From: Lepiota brunneoincarnata
Lineage: Eukaryota; Basidiomycota; Agaricomycetes; Agaricales; Agaricaceae
NCBI GenBank assembly: GCA_023014365.1
Contig: JAEBUN010000014.1
Span: 558,001 to 622,000 of the forward strand
Reading direction: 5' to 3'
Length of the DNA: 64,000 nucleotides
Positions within the stretch are counted from its first letter, which is position 1. Each line of letters starts with the position of its first letter. The position numbers and the translations under genes were made by a program. A model generated the notes under the pieces. That model ran no database searches and was not told the DNA's origin. It saw nothing but the letters and a program-made list of their open reading frames with translations. Shown here one piece after another: positions 11,299 through 22,774 of the stretch.

Positions 11299-12139
11299 TC
11301 AAAGCTTGGATAAAGCAGGTTGCATTTTGTTCAAGAATGCGGAGGCGATGATTCTTCCCGTATCTTTATCCGTGACCTGGGGAAGGAGTCCGCATGAGTG
11401 GTGAGGCCCACGGTGCAAGGCAAAGAACACGACAGTTACCTCGCATCTAGAAGTCATCACCCTCCCACCAAGTGCTATTGACGTACTCGTGATTTGAAGA
11501 CACGTTCCTCTGTGTAGTCGTCCTCAGGGAAATATCCTTCATCAGATTCTGGGAGAGACTTACATCGGAGCAGGAGCGTGAAAAAGCACGTTCATAGACT
11601 GAGTGACCCCAACTCCGTTTACGTTCTGCACAAGTCCGAGAACAACGAGAGGAGTACTGCAACAGCTAGGCATCCATGTCAGCACGTCACTTTCTCATAT
11701 CATCAACGGACACACTTGTCAATAAGGTATGCCACACATCCTCCATGGAGCATTCCAGCACCATTGAGCATGTCTGTTTCCCTTATGCATTAGTGACCGC
11801 AACCCATACGTGAAAGCAGGTGTGGAGGCCTGGCTACAGAACCCACGCACCCTTCGTCACAACAAGCTCAGCAACAGTGGTAGCCTCAAGTCGGCCCTTC
11901 CTCTCCTGCTTGCGGTCGACGGTAACATTGACAAATTTAACGGATTTTCCGACTTTGTAACCAAAAGTGTCCTCGTTGCCGACCCCGTAAGAGATATACG
12001 TGTTCAGATTGAGCTGTTTCACAGAATCCGGGGCGTTTCCGCTGATATTCGATATATCTCCGTGGCTCGGTAAAGAAGCAGGGTCTACCCAGGACGCAGG
12101 TCGAGAAGACCTTGGTGTCTGAGGGATGTCAGGACGCAT
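11299..12139 (-). CDS. Hotdog-fold acyl-CoA thioesterase (PaaI/ACOT13-like), 198 aa
   Basis: Exons 12139-11851, 11773-11716, 11665-11564, 11509-11440 and 11376-11299 have canonical GT/AG borders and sum to 597 nt (198 codons plus TGA). The product reads EGR-type strand (RKGRLEATTVAELVVTK), then MLNGAGMLHGGCVAYLID, the HGG-containing loop and central helix of 4HBT thioesterases. After that come VNGVGVTQSMNVLFHAPAP and SIALGGRVMTSRCEVTD with a terminal GRIIASAFLNKMQ strand. Such enzymes hydrolyse acyl-CoA thioesters to free acids; the substrate cannot be told from sequence. An in-frame upstream ATG at 12166 would add nine residues. The gene lies on the same strand as the desaturase 1.2 kb away, so a shared role in acyl-lipid metabolism is plausible but inferred. 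Confidence 0.82.
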
Positions 12140-12603
12140 GAGGAAGGGATGGTACGAGACAAACAAGGGCGAAGAGACAAGTGAAAGATGTGTGAAAGAA
12201 GGGAAGCAGAGGACTGATGAGAAAAAAGGGCGCCAGATAGAGCTCTTGTAGAAACGTCAAAGGGGGGGGGGGGTGCGAATGGTGCATGCATATTCTTGTA
12301 ACAGAGTGCGCTGTGCTTGGAAAGAGATGTGGGAGTCGGGAGGAAGATTCTTTCCACGTGTGTGCACGAATCAGGGGGTGGCATTGCAAGTAGAAGAACA
12401 GGGAAGGGGGGGGTGGATTTTCTGCGGATCGCTACGAGAGACTCTGACGGGCCGTGCGCATGTTACCCACAATTAGCCGTGGAGAGTGTTAAGAGGTAAA
12501 ATAGCCGAGGATGATTCAACATTCATCATTCTCTCGAAGCGACCCCTCCGCTGCCCCGTGTGAAATTGGCCTCCCACGGCCAATAGTAACCCATCTCTAA
12601 CGC

Positions 12604-13036
12604 CTAAATACCATCAATTGACCCGTGAAGATTTGAAACGCAGTCCCGGGAAATAATTGGCATAGAGACAGTCACACCTGGCTTTCTCCCGCCCCAGGCC
12701 ACGTAATTCGGCGAATATGCCCCTCCCCCGCTAGGTGCGGCTTGTTGAGCCTCCTGGACTTCAAGCTCCATGAATCGAAACATGATATCAGAATTCATAC
12801 TTGGACGCCCCACCTCTTGAAAAGTCGCATGGAGATTCGATGGATTATGCCTTTCACTGGCTAATGGGGTAATTCCAACGCCCAAACTGCTGTTCAAGCA
12901 TTGAAGATGGGGTAAAGTTATTGCGTAGTGTTGCCTTCCGCGGACATCATACCCGAGCGGCCCAGGAATAATAAACGAGGGGCTAGCAAGCTCAACGGAT
13001 GTGTTTCTGCTGCACGTGTGCCACGGACTCACATTT
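12604..13036 (-). CDS. Uncharacterised ORF between thioesterase and desaturase
   Basis: The minus-strand frame is open for about 144 codons from after a TAG near 13036 to TAG at 12604, but the first ATG in frame is far inside. It would therefore need an upstream exon. A candidate runs about 13060-13180 and reads VPHLWEISAREGIQCTFCKE, containing CxxC. Joining them through the acceptor CCCTGTAG near 13036 would work with a GTATCC donor near 13114. The composition is protein-like (FRFMELEVQEAQQAA, YSPNYVAWGGRKPG) but no family is recognised. A TATATAA motif sits at about 13310, upstream in this orientation. It may be a real short gene, a pseudogene or a chance ORF. Confidence 0.35.
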
Positions 13037-13354
13037 ATCTCTTTCTACAGGGGAAATAATCTAGCAACGTAATCAATGGTCGCTTTGCCCTCTTTGCAGA
13101 AAGTGCATTGGATACCCTCCCGGGCACTGATCTCCCACAGATGAGGAACGGCGATTTCTCTGATTCGTGGAGAAGGAAACTATTACTTGATCGAGCCTAC
13201 CAGCGTGCTCTTACTTGATAAGGTTTGGGAACTCGCGATCCGAATTGCTTTGGGAAATCCTTGCCTGGAATCGTTTAAACAGTACGTGGATCCCCACTCG
13301 GCTCCCCTGGTTATATAGAAATAATGGAAAATTCACATATGGTCGTGGCCCACT

Positions 13355-15301
13355 CTATTCCAGCCTTGGTTCAAGGATTGCTTCGCCGTACTGGTTCTTG
13401 AAGAAGAGAATATCGCCCTCGTCTTCAATGAATGTGCACTGCGTGAAGGACCTCCACAAGGCATAAAGGACAGGCTTTCCACGAATCACTATTGGGCAGT
13501 ATTGACAAGGGAAAAAGAATCTCACCGTTGAGTCATAATTATAATATTCACCAAGGACCGGTTTTATGATTTCTGTGACTGCGGGCAAGTTGTCTGTACG
13601 AGAAATTAGCTTATGTGCCTCACGGGATAAGGCCAAGTTTCACTTACAGAATGGGATACTCGTGAAAAAGTGATGTGCGACATGATCTGTATTAATCTAT
13701 ATGTGGTCCCCATGACCTGTTGCACCAAATGGAACGAGCGGACGCACATTATGTAAAAAGAACCGTCCGACCCAGCCAAAAACAGGGCGATCCACAGTAG
13801 CCAATGCACCACGAGCAAAAGTCCATTGATCCTGGAACGTTTTGTTAACTCAAGCCGTACACCCACATAAGCAGACGATCAGCGGGTAAGCTACCTTACG
13901 ATAATAGGGAATCGTGGGATCACTGTGCTGGAGGTATGTGAACATCACCATCCTAAGACTCTTATTAGCCTAAAAGTGAGACGTAGAGGCCATTCAGTGT
14001 ACCAGTTGTGCGCGAACTGAAACGGGGTAATGATTAACGAACAGACCGCTTCAAGAAGTGTATCATACACTCACAAGCCAAGGCATTAGGTAATAACTCC
14101 AAAATGATCCCCAGCTGTTCGCCCTGGCATACTGACAAAGCAGCAACAACATTGAGAGGATGGCGACATCAGATATGATGACAAGATGCCCTGTTAATAC
14201 CGATCAATCAGTCAGGATTCGTACGCCCTTCATCAATCGTGACCAACTTTCGTCACGCCGGAAAAGGAGTGATGATGGATTGTAGTGCTACAGCGTTGTG
14301 GTTTTATTATTAAGCCAGGAGAGCTCGCGTTCGTTAGACTCACACTAGTCCAAGGAGGATATCTCGGGTTACCCTTCCGGTTGTGCCTAATGTCGATCGG
14401 ATCAGGGATAGGCTTCATAAAGAGCGCAATCCAACCGTTACAGTAAGTATAACTGGAAACCACTGGTAAACGGTGAGCACATAGAACGTCATGGATGAAG
14501 CAAAACTCACAGAAACTGACGGACGAATAACTTAAAAAGCGTGAATGCCGGTGTTTCTTCGAGTATCTCTGCATAGTCCATCCTGACAGCTATCTTTCCA
14601 TCTGGCAACCTGAAGTCGCTTCTGGTAGGGGGAATATAGGTCTCGTCGCGTTCCAAGTTGTTGGTTGATTTCTGTTGGGGTAAAAAAAAAATTCGAACAA
14701 AGTGGATAGAAACGTGCGCTTAACTCACATGATGCGTACGATGGGTAGCGCGCCATGAATAAAAGGGTGTCAGGACGAAGGTATGAAGCACCATTCCTAG
14801 TACAACATTTATCCCGCGATACGGAGAGAGAGCATCGTGACCAGCCTAGACAGTGGACGAAGAATCAGATACTGCGATCTCTGAACGCAACGATGCCGCC
14901 AACCTCGTGGCCTTTATAAAACCTTTGAGCGAATTTTCTCGCTAGATGACACGCATCGGCATACCTAAACACCAAATTCCAGCAAACGACATTCCCTGCC
15001 ATCCCCAGAACCATAACCATAAGCAAGGCCGAGCGACGTATTGTACGAAGAGGGGCTGGCCAATGACTCCTTCCAGTAGCTCTAGAACGTACGGGATCCG
15101 TTGCGCGCAAGAATGAAATACGAAAGTGACGAAGAGGTGCCTTGCAATATAAAAACAGCTCTTCAATGTCGAGCGCTCGAAAAGGCGGCGAGGAACGGCG
15201 GCGTGTAATTGCTTGAGCGACAAATCAGGTGGTGTGAACGTCTTTCTTTGTCTACGTGCTTCATATTCTGGCCCGTCTTGAAAGATCTGGTACCAGATCA
15301 T
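13355..15301 (-). CDS. FAD2: Delta-12-type fatty acid desaturase, 408 aa, 14 exons, intact
   Basis: Exons: 15301-14965, 14911-14904, 14845-14729, 14671-14511, 14462-14442, 14386-14344, 14287-14257, 14190-14075, 14016-14003, 13952-13895, 13831-13748, 13696-13648, 13593-13526, 13474-13355. They sum to 1227 nt, exactly 409 codons. All three histidine boxes of membrane di-iron desaturases are present: HEAGH (114-118), HRTHH (150-154) and HVAHH (335-339). Family landmarks are PPDLSLKQLHAAVPRRLF, NNLERDETYIPPTRSD, FTYLQHSDPTIPYYRK and DRPVFGWVGRFFLHN. The enzyme would insert the second double bond into oleoyl lipid in the ER, with hydrophobic stretches around 60-110 and 225-280. Length is slightly short for fungal FAD2. 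The second exon is only 8 nt, and exons of 14, 21 and 31 nt also occur. Other membrane desaturase regiospecificities cannot be excluded. Its 5' end is the left edge of the tandem array. Confidence 0.88.
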
Positions 15302-15957
15302 GTTCTACGCTGGGGATTCTGGCGAGGTTGGCAGTTAAGTAACGCTGATCCTGAGTATAAAGAGCTTATATAGCAGCTGGGCGTGGGTTCGGTCCAAACA
15401 AGCTTATGGATTATCAATCTGCCTGCGCCTGCTGACATGATGACACAAGTCGTGATACAAATGCAGGATGGATCTCCCCGTACTGTGCCCTTTTCCTTTC
15501 CTGCCGATGGAGGTCGGGGAAAGTCCTTGGGTGCGGGCAGAAAGGGAAGAATGTCAAGAAATAATATACAGGCTTGAGACTGACTGAGGCCGTTGTAGAA
15601 CGCTTTGATAGGGATGTCAGGAACGCAGCCCGACGGGTATACGATGATGGCAAGACTCACTAGACTTTGACGTTCTGACGCCCATCAAATATACCAATCT
15701 CAACCAAACAACAATGAAATACTGACCCTAACCCAAGCCAGAGGCAAAGCACGGATGGAGGTCCCGAATTGCAGGGAAGAAAGAACAAAAATTGGCATCC
15801 AGATGAATTTCACAGAGGCCGAGCCAAAGAGAATCCTGGAGTTACGCGGTCCCACATGTTCATGATAGGTTTATACACTTAACGTTGAGCAGAGTCTCAG
15901 AGTGATCGAAATGCAGGAAGCTCGATGAGGAACAGCGAAAAGTTGAAATTATTACGA

Positions 15958-16248
15958 TTACTTCGTCTCTACTTCAGATTTCATCTCCTTCAAATTATTC
16001 AATATCCTCTGAAACTTCAACACCCCCGCGGAATATGCCTCGTACCGTGGACTGTCTGGTTTGCTATGCTTTGTTAAGCGTGGTACGGCATTTTCCTCCT
16101 CCACTTTCAACTTTCTTTCTATGACCTTTATCTGCCTATCCAACGAATCAATTTGCCTTTGCTTAGGAGCCACCTCGTCATTTTTCTTTCGCTTCTGAGC
16201 CACCCCGTTATTTCGCTTTCGCTTATGAGCCGCCCCGGTGGGTGGCAT
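15958..16248 (-). CDS. Array protein 1: small K/R-rich coiled-coil protein, 96 aa
   Basis: Starts at ATG 16248 in the leader context GGGATGCCACC shared by units 1, 2 and 6. The N-terminal part has imperfect basic repeats (HKRKRNNG, QKRKKNDE, PKQRQ). The C-terminal part is a predicted coiled coil (DSLDRQIKVIERKLKVEEEN, then LKFQRILNNLKEMKSEV). No known domain. It lies about 650 bp upstream of the intact FAD2 start on the same strand. Basic repeats suggest nucleic-acid or nucleolar association, which is inference only. The C-terminal half aligns with array protein 2 (LDRQIKVIERKL against LGRQIEVLGRKL). Expression is unknown; a non-coding origin is possible, but the shared start and leader argue for coding. 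Confidence 0.5.
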   Translation of the reverse strand: MPPTGAAHKRKRNNGVAQKRKKNDEVAPKQRQIDSLDRQIKVIERKLKVEEENAVPRLTKHSKPDSPRYEAYSAGVLKFQRILNNLKEMKSEVETK

Positions 16249-16400
16249 CCCAAAAACTCGGCTGCTTTTGATCGACCGTATGCTCAGTGCAAATAAGGTG
16301 GAAAGCGATTAGGAAGATTCGATTACCCTTTTATTCGCGTTATGCCAAGTTGCTAATTGGTGCGCTGCCAGTGACTAATGACTGGCCGTAGAGATAGTAG
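16249..16400 (-). promoter_or_regulatory. Conserved leader/promoter of the array genes
   Basis: The minus strand contains CCAATTAGCAACTTGGC, CGAATAAAAGGGTAATCG, CCACCTTATTTGCACTG and, just before the ATG, TTTTTGGGATG. Related sequence precedes the start codon in every unit: about 19665-19830, 21915-22050, 23920-24080, 27421-27570 and 32029-32190. It is much better conserved than the coding regions that follow. CCAAT-like and A/T-rich elements suggest a core promoter plus 5' UTR; the transcription start is not determined. Confidence 0.55.
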
Positions 16401-18145
16401 GCGCTGGTAGACGTTGCCAGATGCCAGGGATAATGTTGAGAAGACAAGGGGGAGGATGGCGATTGCGTTTTTTTTTCTTCGCGGCGCGGTGGCAAGCCCT
16501 TTATATACTTATAAGTACTTGTACTGGGTTCAGTGAAGCCGAAAAATGCGGTGCTTACGGCAACTGTGAATTGCGCCACTCGCCCGAGGTGTCAAACGAT
16601 CATTCTTCAAAATTATTCACTAGACCAGAGTTTGGACCCACATCCTTTTCTATTGGCTCGGTGGGTCGCTGATCTAGTAGGTCCAAAGGCATCCCAGATG
16701 TCAGTCGGTTTGAGGTGTGCAACAACACCTGCTGCACTTGATGCATCGTGCAGATCAGAATAGTGGTGGAGTTCGATGCTCAGTCGGTAGCCGTTTCAGA
16801 TTTCTGGCTGCCCCAGAAAGTCAACAGGGCTCTGATGGAGGGTATCAGATTGGAACCGAAGTGAATATTTGCGTATCTGAACAGAACATACCGGTAGAGA
16901 ACAGAAGGCACCCTTTCCTTGCCGAACATCATCCAGGGTGTGTCCCCACCCCTGGGAAAGAACCTCATAGAACAGCACAGAGCAGGCCATCTTGAGCCGA
17001 TAATCGCTCGTCACGCGATAGCATAAGGTTGAGAGGTTGGATTCCTGCGACTTCAACAAGAGGACAACACCAACGACAACGAGAAGAAGAGGGAAGTACT
17101 ATCAGTGGGCCCGCTACCTGTACATAGCTCACCCCAGCGAGCTGGAGTACAGAGAAAGCACACTGTCCCATCGCCACCTAAATAGTACTTCCCAATTCTA
17201 CTCTTCACCGCTGCCATCACAAGTCTGTCACTGGGACCTCTTCAACCCACTGCTATATCTCTCATCGAGGGCTTAGGGCAGCAGGTCCGAGAGCGCTGCC
17301 CGAGTCCGCATGATCGTGGCCTTATTGCGGCTCGCCCTCTGATGCATCATTTTTTCAAAAAACAGTCATCTCGTCCGGAACCACATTCGAAGGCCGAGAG
17401 CCCATTGCCCTTATCATGTCTTGAAAAGTCTCTACTCCGGTCTAAATGGCCAGGCTGTGAGCACACCCCTCTGAAGCGAGTAGCCCCAAGATTTCACTCG
17501 TTGCTCGCTACTCGTCTGCGCACGATATCTGCTCCTGCGAAGGCGACGACCTAATTCGTGAACCTAATTCCTCTGCCGACAATTGACTAATAGACAAGCC
17601 GCCGCAGGTCTCAAGCTTTGTTGATTGTTAGTGCTGCTCTCAACTAATTCAAAGCTGCACAAGAAGAGTGGGCCTGCCCAATGAAGCAAACGGCGCCTTT
17701 GCCGTTGCCCTAGTCTCTCCGTACGTCCTGTCCCAGCCTCCCGGATAAACAGCATGACCATACAACATTGGTGGGTGGCGCGTGAAGTTGCCGTATACTC
17801 AAAAATAACCACTGAGTTGCAATATGGAATAGGACAAGTATCTAGATGGCCATCTGATGATTGGGCGCTGTGCAATTACATCGAGAGGTGAACTTGACAA
17901 TATATTAACTATATGCATAGTCTAACGTTAGTGATAGGGCTGGTGGGACACGGCCGGGTTCCGGTCTGTAGCTCGCCAAGACTCTTCAATCCGAGTACAT
18001 GCACTCATGTTCCGCCGTGGACTTACAGATTTGCTTTTATCTACGATCAGTCCCGACACTCATCAGCCAATGTTCGGGGACCCACCATTCGTCACATCAG
18101 ATACCTTGGTCCAGTTGGGAGTTTAAATTCGATGCAATCACGACA

Positions 18146-18617
18146 AGAGAAAGCATCATGTCTAGCCTAGACAGTGGACAAAAAATCAGACACTGGGGTC
18201 TCTCAACGTACGATGCCACACCTCGTGGCCTCAATAAAACTTTTGAGCAATCTTTTCACTGGATGACACGCATCAGCATATATAAACACCAAATTCCAGC
18301 AGACGACATTCCCTGCTATCCTCAGACCCATAACCACAAGCAAGGCCGAGCGCCGTATTGTACGAAGAGCCGCTGGTCAATGACACTCTCCAGTAGCTCT
18401 AGAACGTATGGGATCCGTTGCAAACTTGCGCACAAGAATGAAATACGAACGTGACGAGGTGCCTTGCGCTATAAGTCTTCAATGTCGAGCGCTCGAAAAG
18501 GCGGCGAGGAACGGCGGCGTGTAATTGCTTGAGCGACAAATTAGGTGGTGTGAACGTCTTTTTTTGCCTACGTGCTTCGTATTCTGGCCCGTCTTGAAAG
18601 ATCTGGTACCAGATCAT
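18146..18617 (-). pseudogene. Truncated FAD2 copy (unit 2)
   Basis: Begins with an ATG at 18617 and reads as the intact gene (EYEARRQKKTFTPPNLSLKQ), but a short deletion after STLKT and a further change near FHSCAQ break the frame. Sequence stops being FAD2 at the same point as the other copies, a few codons into exon 3, so histidine boxes 2 and 3 are absent. Not able to encode a desaturase. Confidence 0.85.
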
Positions 18618-19430
18618 GTTCTACGCTGGGGATTCTGGCGAGGTTGGCAGTTAAGTAACGCTGATCCTGAGTATAAAGAGCTTATATAGCAGCTGGGCGT
18701 GGGTTCGGTCCAAACAAGCTTATGGGTTATCAATCTGCCTGCGCCTGCTGACATGATGACACAAGTCGTGATACAAATGCGGGATGGACCTTCCCGTCCT
18801 GTGCCCTTTTCCTTTCCCGCCGATGGAGGTCGGGGAAGGTCCTTGGGCGCGGGCAGAAAGGGGAAAACGTCAAGGAATAATTTACAGGCTTGGGACTTTA
18901 ATGAAGATACCTCTCGGTACACGTCCTCAGAGGTATATCCCAGATACCTCTGACGACGTGAGAAGTCGAGTATCGGTTTATATATATGTCTAAAGATAGT
19001 AAATGGTCACGGGGTTATTCTGGATAGAAGAGGACACACATAGTCCAACAGGGACTGACTGGGGTCGTTGTAGAGCGCTTTGATAAGATGTCGGGAACGC
19101 AGCCCGACGGATATAAGATGATGGCAAGACCCGCTAGCCTTGACGTTCTGACGCCCATCAAATATACATACCAATCTCAACTAAACACCAAACAACAATG
19201 AAATACTGACCCTAACCCAAGCCAGAGGCAAGGCATGGATAGCGCAGGGAAGAAAGAACGGGAATTGGCATCAAGATGAATTTCGCAGAGGCAGAACCAA
19301 AGAGAATCCTGGAACTACGGGGTCCTACATGTTCATGGTGGATCTATACACTTAACGTTGAGCAGAGTTTCAGAGTGATCGAAATGCAGGAAGCTTGACG
19401 ACGAAAAACGGAAAGTTGAGATGACTACGA

Positions 19431-19664
19431 TTACTTCGCATTTAAACCATCTCTCTTCTGCTTCTTATCCTCTATTATTATATACAACCTCATTGCATTG
19501 ATGGCACATTCTCCCCGGCACTGTACACCGCTCGCTCCGCGATGGTTTGATAAGCATCGTATGGCTTTATCCGTCTCCGGGGCCAACTTTCTTCCTAAGA
19601 CCTCTATCTGCCTCCCCAGAAAGCCATATCGCGCTTGATTATTAGCCCCCGTGTTAGGTGGCAT
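19431..19664 (-). CDS. Array protein 2: small coiled-coil protein, 77 aa
   Basis: Starts MPPNTGANNQARYGF at ATG 19664 in the shared leader. It lacks most of the basic repeats of protein 1, but keeps the helical segment (LGRQIEVLGRKLAPETDKAI) and ends EDKKQKRDGLNAK. Its shorter length relative to proteins 4-6 is due to absence of an expanded repeat region. No domain recognised. Confidence 0.45.
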   Translation of the reverse strand: MPPNTGANNQARYGFLGRQIEVLGRKLAPETDKAIRCLSNHRGASGVQCRGECAINAMRLYIIIEDKKQKRDGLNAK

Positions 19665-21044
19665 CCCAAAATTCCGCGTATCTATTCACTCGGAACTGGA
19701 GTTGCTCGGCTGTTTTTAATTGACCGTATACTCAGTGCAAATAAGGTGGAAAGCGATTAGGAAGATTCGATTACCTTTTTATTCGCGTTATGCCAAGTTG
19801 CTAATTGGTGCGCTGCCAGTGACTAGTGACTGGCCGTAGAGATAGTAGGCGCTGGTAGACATTGCCAGATGCCAGGGATAATGCTGAAAAGACAAGGGGG
19901 AGGATGGTGATGATTGGGTTTTTTCTTTTTCGTGTGTGGTGGCAAGCCCGATATATACCTACTGGGTTCAGTGAAGCCGAAAGCTTACGGTGACTGTGAA
20001 TTGCACCACTCGCCCGGGGTGTCAAATGATCATTCTTCAAATATTATCCACTGGGTTAGGGCTTGGACCCACATCTTTTTCTATCGCACTTGGCTCGATG
20101 AGTCACGGATCTAGTAGCTCCAAATGGATTCCAGATATCAGTCGGTTTGGGGTGTGCAACAACACTTGTTACACTTAATACATCGTGCAGGCCAGAATAT
20201 TGGTGGTGTTCGGTGCTCAGTCTGTAGCCGTTTCAGATTTCTGGCTGCCCCACAAAGTCAACAGGGCTCTGATGGAGGTTATCGGATTGGAGCTAAAGTG
20301 AATATCTGTGTATCAGAACAGAACATATATAGAGAACAAAAGGAACCCTTTCCTTTTCGAACACCATCCAGGGTGTGTGTCCCCATCCCCGATAAGAAAC
20401 CCCACAGAACAAGATGGAGCAGGTTATCTTGAGCCGATAATCACTCATCATGTGGTACCATGAGGTTGAGAGGTCGGATTCCTGCGACTTCAACAGGGGG
20501 ACAACACCAATGACAACGAGAAGAAGAGAGAAGTTGGGGCGACTCTCGAGGATGATTCGTCACAGCAAAAAACCCCTCCTTCAAAGCTGCACAAGAAGAG
20601 TGGTCATGCCCAATCAATCAAACGGCCCATTTGTCGTTGCCCTAGGATACGTCCTGTCACAGCCTCACAGCATTGGGGGACGGCGCATGAGGTTACCTTA
20701 TACCCACTGAGTTGCAATATGGAATAGGACAAATATCTAGATGGCCATCTGATGATTGGATGCTGCAAAATTACCTCGACACGATGAACTTGACAATATA
20801 TTGGCTATATGTAAATTCTAAGGATAGTGATAGGGCTAATGGGGCACGACTAAGTTCCAGTCTTCAGCTCTCCAAGACTCCTCAATCCAAGTACGCGCAT
20901 TCATGTTCCTCCGATGGCTTACAGATTTGCTTTTATCTACGATCAGTCCCGGCACTCATCACCCAGTGTTTGGGGGCCCACCCTTCGCCACATCAGATGC
21001 CTTGCTCTAGTTGAGAGTGTAAATTCGACGGCTCACCACAAGAG

Positions 21045-21462
21045 AGAGCTTCAGTGCCCTGCCTCGACAGCGGCGGAAAAATCAGACACCGCGGCCTCTC
21101 AACGCAACGATGCCGCCAATCCCGTTGCCTCGGCACAACTTTTGAGCAGTTTTTTTTGCACTAGATGACACACATAGGCATACCCAAACAACAAATTGCA
21201 GCAAAATCCCCAGAACCACAACCACAAGCAAGACCGAGCCACGTATTGTACGAGGAGCCGCTGGCCAATGACTCGCTCCGGTAGCTCTCGAATGTACGGG
21301 ATGCGTTCCGCACAAGAATGATATATGAAAGTGACGAGGAGGTGCGTCGCAATATAAAAACAGCTCTTCAGTGTCGAACGCTCGAAAACGCGGCGGGGAA
21401 TGGCCGCGTGTAATTGCTTGAGTGACAATTTAGGCGGTGTGAATGCCTTTTTTTGTCTACCG
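21045..21462 (-). pseudogene. Truncated FAD2 copy (unit 3)
   Basis: Encodes FTPPKLSLKQLHAAIPRRVF and the following hydrophobic region, but the start codon and first codons are deleted at 21462. The WQGMSFAG segment before histidine box 1 is also missing. Ends at the common breakpoint in exon 3. Confidence 0.82.
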
Positions 21463-21611
21463 TTGTAGAACGCCTTGAGGCAAAGCCCGGCCCTGGATAG
21501 AGTCCCGAATCGCAGGGAAGAAAGGATGGAAATTGGCGTCAAGATGGATTTCACAGAGGCGGAACCAAAGAGAGTCCCGGAACTACGAGGTCCTACATGC
21601 TCATGATGGAT

Positions 21612-21914
21612 CTATGCAGTTAATGTTGAGCAGAGTCTCAGAGAGACCGAAATGCAGGAAGCTCGATAAGGAACAACGGAAATTTGAGATGACCACGATT
21701 GCCCCTTATTTCCTGCTGATGCAGCTTTGCTCTGCAGTTCCTTCGCGAAACCTATGTCAGCCTTTTCCACCATCCGGTGCGATCCATTATCTACTTGGCC
21801 CCGCGCCTTCGTCCTCTCGCCCTCCCGCTTTAACTTTATATCTACACACGCCGCGGCCTTGCGTATCTCCCTCGTTTGGCATCTTGCTTGATCAGCCTCC
21901 AGAGCAGATGACAT
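21612..21914 (-). CDS. Array protein 3: K/R/E-rich small protein, 100 aa
   Basis: The ATG at 21914 follows ATTTTTGGGG, the shared leader. It starts MSSALEADQARCQTREIRK, is highly charged (DIKLKREGERTKARGQ) and ends in a non-helical tail (SVSLRLCSTLTA). Its coding sequence aligns poorly with proteins 1 and 2 despite the conserved leader, so it may be frameshifted relative to the ancestral frame. Confidence 0.4.
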   Translation of the reverse strand: MSSALEADQARCQTREIRKAAACVDIKLKREGERTKARGQVDNGSHRMVEKADIGFAKELQSKAASAGNKGQSWSSQISVVPYRASCISVSLRLCSTLTA

Positions 21915-22774
21915 CCCCAAAAATTGCTGGGCTGTAGTTAATTGACCGTATAATTAGTGCAAATAAGGTGGGAAGCGAACATGAAGCTTCGATAATCTTT
22001 GTATTCACGTTACGCTAAGTTGATCATTGGTGCACTGCCGGCGACCGGCCGCAGAGGCGGTAGACGATGATAGACATTCCCAGATGGGTGGGACAGTGTT
22101 GAGAAGAGATGAAAGAATGGTGGTGATAGTGTTCCTTTTTTTTTTCGCGGTGTGGTCGTGAGCCTCTTGTGGTGCTTATCCCTATACCCTGAAAAATCCA
22201 GAGCCTACCATGGCTAATTGCAAAGTGCACCACACGGATCATTCCTCAAAGGGTTTGGACCCGTCCCTTCCATCGCACCTGGCTCGATGGGTCAGCTTGA
22301 GGTGTATGTACAGCGCCTGCTGCACTTGATGGATTGTGCAGGCCAAAATGTTGGCGCAGTTTTATGCTCAGTTGTAACTGTTTCTGGCTGCCCCCGAAAA
22401 TCAACTAATGGAGGGGTATCAGATTGGAGCTCAAGTGGATATTTGTATGTCTGAAGAGAACAAAAGGAACCGTTGCCTTTCCGAGCACTTCCGTATCCAT
22501 GATGTGCGTCCCCTGAATGCAATTCACCCAACGAACATGGCTTACCCAAGTTTCCCTTTATATATAGTCTAAGATTGGTGGGACACGACCAAGTTCCAGT
22601 CTTCAACTCGGAAAGACCCATCAATCCGAATACGTGTATTCGTGTTCCGCTGATGGCCTACAGATTTGCTTTTAGCTATGATCAATCCCAGTGGTCACCA
22701 GCCAATAATTGGGACCCACCCTTTGCCACATCAGATGCCTTGCTCTAGTTGAAAGTATAAATTCGACGCAATCA

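Larger units (their letters stand above)
14825..18145. repeat. Tandem array unit 1 (with the intact FAD2 5' end)
   Basis: Reference unit. Left to right it holds FAD2 exons 1-2 and the first codons of exon 3, the FAD2 upstream region, the small K/R-rich gene (minus), its conserved leader, and a non-coding tail of about 1.8 kb. Recognisable tail words recur in later units: TTTCTGGCTGCCCCA near 16800, GAGGTTGAGAGGTTGGATTC near 17025 and CAGATTTGCTTTTATCTACG near 18025. Confidence 0.85.
18146..21040. repeat. Tandem array unit 2
   Basis: Repeats the order of unit 1 with close similarity: FAD2 fragment, upstream region (about 18620-19400), small gene, leader and tail to the AGAGAGAGCTTCAG junction near 21041. 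Confidence 0.85.
21041..22770. repeat. Tandem array unit 3 (shortened)
   Basis: Same order of parts as unit 2 but with deletions: the FAD2 first exon loses its 5' end at about 21462 and the tail is reduced. The tail keeps TTTCTGGCTGCCCCCG near 22381 and the CAGATTTGCTTTTAGCTATG segment near 22660. Confidence 0.8.

Noticed and set aside
12085..12384. Minus-strand ORFs rich in S/P/H upstream of the thioesterase
   Set aside because: Low-complexity composition over CT-rich 5' UTR or promoter sequence, no continuity with the thioesterase exons.
15302..15660. Minus-strand ORF just upstream of FAD2 as an N-terminal extension
   Set aside because: It is repeated upstream of the unit 2 copy with frame-breaking changes, and the ATG at 15301 already gives a normal desaturase N-terminus.
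16796..17177. Minus-strand ORFs in the tails of units 1 and 2 as a second array gene
   Set aside because: The frame is not kept between units and no shared start or splice pattern is seen.
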